From contig NZ_CP075169.1 in assembly GCF_016865525.2 (NCBI RefSeq), positions 1 through 64,000 on the forward strand: DNA of 64,000 nucleotides, written 5' to 3'. The position numbers and the translations under genes are program-made. Below, piece after piece: positions 59,707-64,000 of this stretch. Numbering within the stretch: the first letter of the stretch is position 1; each line of letters begins with the position of its first letter. The stretch comes from Sodalis ligni (lineage in GTDB: Bacteria > Pseudomonadota > Gammaproteobacteria > Enterobacterales > Enterobacteriaceae). Below the pieces are notes generated by a model. It was not told where the DNA came from. It worked only from the letters and a program-made list of their open reading frames with translations, and ran no database searches.

Positions 59707-61809
59707 ATGAACAAGAGAAAAACGGCCGCGAAGGGTGCGCTGCTGCTGTGGGCCGGGATGGCAGGCCACGCCATGGGCGCCCAGGAAACGCCCCAAACGC
59801 TGCCGGCGGTGACGGTATCCGGGGCTGACAGCGGCGGCGATGAGGATAACGTGGTTGCCCATAAGGCCGTCGGCGCGACGAAAACCAACACGCCTCTGAT
59901 TGAAACCACCCAGAGCGTTTCGGTAATTACCCAGGCGCAAATGGCCTCGCAGGGAGTGAGAAACGTTCCGCAGGCGCTGCGCTACCTGGCGGGGGCCGAG
60001 TCGGAGGTCAGCGGGGCGGATTACCGTTTCGATACCATTATGCTGCGGGGGTTCGCGGCGGACGAGTACCTGGACGGTTTGCGCCTGCCCCAGGTGTCCT
60101 ATTGGTCGCGGCCCCAATGGGACCCCTACCTGTTGGAACGCATTGAGGTAGTGAAAGGCCCTTCGTCGGTGCTTTACGGCCAGGTAAATCCGGGCGGTTT
60201 GATTGACCTCACCAGTAAAAAACCCACGGAAGAACCGTTGCACGAGGTCTATCTTACCGGCGGCAATCATAACCAGTTCGGCACCGGTTTTGATCTGTCC
60301 GGTCCCCTGGACGACCAAAAACAGTGGCTGGGACGGGTCGCCGGTACGCTGTTCCAGACCGATACCCAGGTGGATCACACCCGCTATAAGCACTACGACA
60401 TTGCGCCGTCCCTGACCTGGCAACCGAACGACCGTACCAGCCTGACGCTGCTGGCGCAGCTGCGGCGCGATCCCGATTCCGGCTTTTTCAACATGCTGCC
60501 GGTTAACGGCACACTGGTGAGCAACCCCAACGGTAAAATCTCCGACCATTTCTACGGCGGCCAGCCGGGGACCGACAGCTACGAACGCAAGCAGGCCAGC
60601 GTGGGGTATCAGTTTTCCCACGAGTTCAACGATGTCTGGACGTTCCGTCAGAACCTGCGCTATGTGAGCAGTACCAGCGATTATCAGATGGTGTATCCCT
60701 TCGGTACGGCCACCGATACGCCGGCGGTGCACCGCTCCACCATGAATATCAACGAGACGCTGAACAGCTTTACCGTGGATAACCAGGCAGAGGCGAATGT
60801 CTCCACAGGCGCGGTGGGACACAAGATATTGATGGGGGTTGATTATCTGCACGACTCCCTGCATCAGAACTCCGGCTTTGGCAGCACCTCGGACCTCAAT
60901 TATCTCAATCCGGATTATAACGCGCCGGTAGACCTGCCGGATGTGACCAACCGTAACCAGCAAACACAGTCCCAGACCGGTTTTTATCTGCAGGATCAGG
61001 CGAAATGGCAGCGGTGGGTGCTGAATCTGGGCGGACGTTATGATAAAGCAAACACCGTAACGCATAATCTGGTGGCCGCGAGCCGCAGCGAGGAGAATGA
61101 CTACGCCACCACCGGCAGGGCCGGTCTGCTGTATCGCTTCGACAGCGGATTTGCCCCCTATGTCAGCTACTCCACCTCGTTTGTGCCCACCAGCGGCACC
61201 GATTACAACGGCAACGCGTTTAAGCCCACCAAGGGCAAACAGGCGGAAGCCGGCCTGAAATACCAGCCGAACGGTTTGGACGCATTGTTTACCGCCGCGG
61301 TATATAACCTGCGCCAGACCAATGTCGCCACGGCGGACCCCGATCATGCCAATTTTAGCGTACAGACCGGTGAAATCCGCTCTAAAGGTATTGAGCTGGA
61401 GGGTAAGGTTAACGTGACGCCGTCCTGGCTGGTTACCGCGTCCTATGCGCTGACCGATCCGGAAGTCACCAAATCCAACAACGGCGTTGAGGGCAATTCG
61501 CCGGTGGGCATCGCCCGTCAAAGCGCCACGCTCTGGAGCGAGTACAACCTGCCCGGTAAATTCGATGGCTTTACCGTGGGGGGCGGCGTGCGTTATGTCG
61601 GCACCAGCTACGCCAACACCGACAATACCATGAAGGTGCCCGCCGCCACGGTGTATGACGCCATGGCGCGCTATCGCCTTCAGCAGTGGCAGCTGGCGCT
61701 CAACGTGCAGAATCTGACCAATAAAACCTATCTGGCCAGCTGTCAGGATAATGGCTGCTATTACGGTTTGAAGCGTCAATATGTAGCCACCCTCAGCTAT
61801 CAGTGGTAG
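59707..61809 (+). CDS. TonB-dependent siderophore receptor (FhuA/FoxA-like)
   Basis: An outer-membrane receptor of 700 residues. A signal peptide ends near GHAMGA; a plug domain follows (TQSVSVITQAQMASQGVRNV, RYLAGAESEVSGADYRFDTI, RIEVVKGPSSVLYGQVNPGG), then a 22-strand barrel ending in the typical aromatic C-terminus YVATLSYQW. The TonB box is probably TLPAVTVSG. Similarity is to ferrichrome/ferrioxamine receptors, and the downstream FhuD and FhuB-like genes support a hydroxamate siderophore. A pair of Cys near the C-terminus (SCQDNGCYY) is typical of FhuA/FoxA. Regulated by the Fur box at 59590. Confidence 0.92.
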   Translation: MNKRKTAAKGALLLWAGMAGHAMGAQETPQTLPAVTVSGADSGGDEDNVVAHKAVGATKTNTPLIETTQSVSVITQAQMASQGVRNVPQALRYLAGAESEVSGADYRFDTIMLRGFAADEYLDGLRLPQVSYWSRPQWDPYLLERIEVVKGPSSVLYGQVNPGGLIDLTSKKPTEEPLHEVYLTGGNHNQFGTGFDLSGPLDDQKQWLGRVAGTLFQTDTQVDHTRYKHYDIAPSLTWQPNDRTSLTLLAQLRRDPDSGFFNMLPVNGTLVSNPNGKISDHFYGGQPGTDSYERKQASVGYQFSHEFNDVWTFRQNLRYVSSTSDYQMVYPFGTATDTPAVHRSTMNINETLNSFTVDNQAEANVSTGAVGHKILMGVDYLHDSLHQNSGFGSTSDLNYLNPDYNAPVDLPDVTNRNQQTQSQTGFYLQDQAKWQRWVLNLGGRYDKANTVTHNLVAASRSEENDYATTGRAGLLYRFDSGFAPYVSYSTSFVPTSGTDYNGNAFKPTKGKQAEAGLKYQPNGLDALFTAAVYNLRQTNVATADPDHANFSVQTGEIRSKGIELEGKVNVTPSWLVTASYALTDPEVTKSNNGVEGNSPVGIARQSATLWSEYNLPGKFDGFTVGGGVRYVGTSYANTDNTMKVPAATVYDAMARYRLQQWQLALNVQNLTNKTYLASCQDNGCYYGLKRQYVATLSYQW

Positions 61810-61817
61810 GCCAAAGC

Positions 61818-62747
61818 ATGCTGTCCCGCCGCGCTTTTCTGCAACTGGCCATGCTGGCCCCTCTCAGCGCCCGCGCGCTGGCGGAGGGGCCGCGGCCGGA
61901 TGCGGACATGGATAAGATGGCTCTGCCAAATTCGTCGCCCGGGGTTTCGCCGCCGCGGGTGGCGATACTGGATTGGGGACTGACTGAAATGGCGCTGTCG
62001 CTGGGGATTGTCCCGGTAGGCGTGTCGGCGCCGGACTGGTATCGCCGGCTGTTCGCCTTACCGGTGCTGCCGCCGCAGGTGCAGGATGTCGGGCTGCTGT
62101 TTCAGCCCAACTTCGAGACTCTCAAGGCGCTGAACCTCGATGCCATCATTATCACGCCCGCGCACGCACTGCTGCGGGACGGGCTCACCGGTATCGCGCC
62201 GCTGCTGACCTTAGGCAATTGGGGCAGCCGGCCGATGGCGAATATTGAACGGGACACCCGACTTATGGCCGGGGCATTCGGCCGGGACGGGGTGGCGGAC
62301 CGGTTGCTGGAGCAGGCGGCGCAGCGGCTGGCCCGGGCGCAAACGCAGCTGGAGCCATTGCGGGGAACGGCGGTATTTATCGCCACGGTGGTGGACGTAT
62401 TGCATTTGAAGCTCCAGACCACCGGCGGCCTGTTCGACGAGGTTGCGCGCCGTTTGGGACTTCGGAACGCCTGGCGCGGCGGCGGCAACGGCCAGGGGGA
62501 GGCGCTGGTGGAACTCCAGCAGATTGCCGCAACGGCGGATGCGCGGCTGGTTTCGCTGGGAAACAGCGCCGGCGTACCCCCGGCGGCGGATACGCCGTTA
62601 TGGCGCAGTCTGCCCCTGACGCAGGCCGGCAATATCGTGCCGTTGCCACCCGGCCTTTCTTCGACGGGGGCGATGTTAAGCGCCGTTCGCTTCGCCGAAG
62701 CGCTGGCGGCGGGATTGTTGCAGGCGGAGGGCGCGCGCCATGCATGA
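61818..62747 (+). CDS. fhuD: Iron-siderophore ABC transporter substrate-binding protein (FhuD-like)
   Basis: A periplasmic binding protein of 309 residues. The N-terminus SRRAFLQLAMLAPLSARALA is a Tat-type signal peptide. The helical-backbone fold appears in RVAILDWGLTEMALSLGIVP and LLFQPNFETLKALNLDAIII. It takes iron-loaded hydroxamate siderophore from the receptor and gives it to FhuB. ATG 61818 lies eight bases after the receptor stop; an in-frame GTG at 61803 is less likely. The stop overlaps the fhuB start by eight bases. Confidence 0.88.
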   Translation: MLSRRAFLQLAMLAPLSARALAEGPRPDADMDKMALPNSSPGVSPPRVAILDWGLTEMALSLGIVPVGVSAPDWYRRLFALPVLPPQVQDVGLLFQPNFETLKALNLDAIIITPAHALLRDGLTGIAPLLTLGNWGSRPMANIERDTRLMAGAFGRDGVADRLLEQAAQRLARAQTQLEPLRGTAVFIATVVDVLHLKLQTTGGLFDEVARRLGLRNAWRGGGNGQGEALVELQQIAATADARLVSLGNSAGVPPAADTPLWRSLPLTQAGNIVPLPPGLSSTGAMLSAVRFAEALAAGLLQAEGARHA

Positions 62748-64000
62748 TTTCTTCTGGCGGCGCTCGCCCAGCTGGCTGGGCGGGGCGCTGTTTCTGGCCG
62801 CCATCATCCTGGCCTGCCGGCAGTGTCCCTTCCCTTGGCCGTCTTTTGCGGCATTGCTGCGGGGCAGCGATTCCCACGCCATTATCCTGCGGGATATGTG
62901 GCTGCCGCGCCAGGCCATGGCGCTGCTGTGCGGCGCCACGCTGGCGCTTTGCGGGCTGGTGATGCAGCGGGCGCTACGCAACCCGCTGGCGGAACCCCTG
63001 ACGCTGGGCGTGGCGTCCGGGGCGTCGCTGGCCCTGACCCTTACCACGCTGCTGGCGCCGGGCTGGCTGCTTTATGGCCGGGAGTGGCCGGCGCTGGGGG
63101 GATCCCTGCTGGCGCTGGCGGCGGTATTCATGCTGTCGGCGCGACAATGGCTGTCGCCGATGGCGCTGATTCTGGCGGGGCTGATTGTGAATTTATATGG
63201 CGGAGCCGTGACGCTGCTGTTCACCATCATTAACGATCGTTCGCTGCTGTCGGTAATGATTTGGGGCGGCGGAACGCTTGCCCAGCAGGATTGGTCAACC
63301 TTTGACTGGCTGCTGCCGCGCCTGCTCCTGTGTCTGCTGCCGCTGCTGATGCTGTTGCGTCCGCTGATGCTGCTCAGCCTGCGCGAGGATATCGGCAGGG
63401 GGCTCGGCAGCTCTCCCGGCCTGGTGCGCGGGCTGGCTCTGCTGTGTGCGCTGATGATGTCCAGCCTGGTGATAAGCGCCGTGGGCGTGTTCGGCTTTAT
63501 CGGGCTGGCGGCGCCCCATCTGGCGGCGGCCTGCGGCGCGCGTACGCTGTACCGGCAATTTTTCTGGTCGCCGCTTATGGGCGCCGGCCTGTTGTGGCTG
63601 GCGGACCTGGCGGTGGGCAATATGACGGCGCTCAACGGCATGCTGCTGCCCACCGGCATGATGGTGGCATTGGCCGGCGGTCCCTTGCTGCTGCTGTTTT
63701 TACCCCGCGTCAGCCAGGTCCGCTCCGGATTGGTTTCTTCCTCGCCGCCCGCGACGGCCGCCCCGGCCGGATCCTGGCGGCCGATAGTCATTGCCGGCGC
63801 GCTGCTGTTGCCGGGCATCGCGCTTTCTTTATCCTTCGGCCACGCCCTGCACGGCTGGCATCTCAGCGGCTGGCCGGAGTTCACCGCCCTGTGGCGCTGG
63901 CGAGTGCCGCGCCTGGCGGCGGCGATGAGCGCCGGCGTGCTGCTGGCGGGAGCGGGAGTGCTGATTCAACGCCTTAGCGGCAATCCGCTGGCCAGCCCGG
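62740..64000 (+). CDS. fhuB: Iron-siderophore ABC transporter permease FhuB-like (3' end cut by window)
   Basis: The frame from ATG 62740 stays open to the window end (420 codons) and reads as FhuB, the double-length permease of about 660 residues. The first half has many helices and the family segments GATLALCGLVMQRALRNPLA, LTLGVASGASLAL, and VGVFGFIGLAAPHLAA. The second half begins after the linker near residue 345 (WRWRVPRLAAAMSAGVLLAG, IQRLSGNPLASP), showing the internal duplication. The overlap with fhuD suggests coupling. The partner ATPase FhuC is not upstream, unlike in Escherichia, and must lie beyond the window or elsewhere. Confidence 0.9.
   Translation, partial: MHDFFWRRSPSWLGGALFLAAIILACRQCPFPWPSFAALLRGSDSHAIILRDMWLPRQAMALLCGATLALCGLVMQRALRNPLAEPLTLGVASGASLALTLTTLLAPGWLLYGREWPALGGSLLALAAVFMLSARQWLSPMALILAGLIVNLYGGAVTLLFTIINDRSLLSVMIWGGGTLAQQDWSTFDWLLPRLLLCLLPLLMLLRPLMLLSLREDIGRGLGSSPGLVRGLALLCALMMSSLVISAVGVFGFIGLAAPHLAAACGARTLYRQFFWSPLMGAGLLWLADLAVGNMTALNGMLLPTGMMVALAGGPLLLLFLPRVSQVRSGLVSSSPPATAAPAGSWRPIVIAGALLLPGIALSLSFGHALHGWHLSGWPEFTALWRWRVPRLAAAMSAGVLLAGAGVLIQRLSGNPLASP

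Noticed and set aside
59629..61779. 716-codon ORF on the minus strand
   Set aside because: It is antisense to the TonB receptor, has no family features, and arises from the GC-rich third positions of the real gene.

Overview
The window looks like the chromosome of a gammaproteobacterium of the order Enterobacterales. It opens with dnaA-dnaN-recF-gyrB. Gene after gene then matches Escherichia/Yersinia proteins, in neighbourhoods known from those genomes (yidQ-ibpAB, yiaC, ghrB, glyQS, yiaF, mtlADR, yibF, aldB, wecH, eptB next to a proK-type tRNA-Pro). The genus cannot be fixed from this stretch. A member of the Pectobacteriaceae/Sodalis side of the order is plausible but is only an inference.

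Layout: 0-6 kb holds the replication genes. 6-10 kb is AT-rich and gene-poor, with a frameshifted yidA, a candidate small RNA, an unexplained small ORF, and a minus-strand array of decayed small genes that includes three divergent copies of one helix-turn-helix domain. 10-16 kb holds an FGGY sugar kinase, yidQ, ibpA (frameshifted)/ibpB with ROSE-like RNA thermometers, avtA and an AI-2E-family permease. 16-20.5 kb is a probable 2-ketogluconate locus (GhrB-type reductase, KguT-type transporter, KguE-type isomerase, PtxS-type LacI regulator) with matching operators. 20.6-30 kb holds yiaC, glyQS, yiaF and the mannitol operon behind five CRP sites. 30-41 kb holds sodA, fdhD, a LysR/SDR pair, a DcrB-like protein, yibF, aldB, a frameshifted mdfA, wecH, and an isochorismatase/GlxA-type pair. 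41-50 kb is an accessory stretch with two VOC proteins, a cupin, a nitroreductase, mdtG, ohrR-ohr, unknown ORFs and a decayed gene of about 280 codons. At 51-53 kb lie tRNA-Pro(CGG) and a group IIC intron inserted directly after its terminator. 53-58 kb holds benE/sutR, a tiny secreted protein and treF-SDR. 58.6-64 kb is an iron-siderophore locus (AraC regulator, TonB receptor, FhuD-like and FhuB-like proteins), cut by the window end.

A recurring theme is damage. Four well-known genes (yidA, ibpA, mdfA, eptB) each carry what looks like a single-base indel, and two AT-rich patches contain multiply broken genes. This fits either early genome erosion, as in recent host-associated lineages, or residual sequencing error at short runs; the sequence alone cannot separate these. 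Long antisense ORFs over GC-rich genes were treated as shadows.
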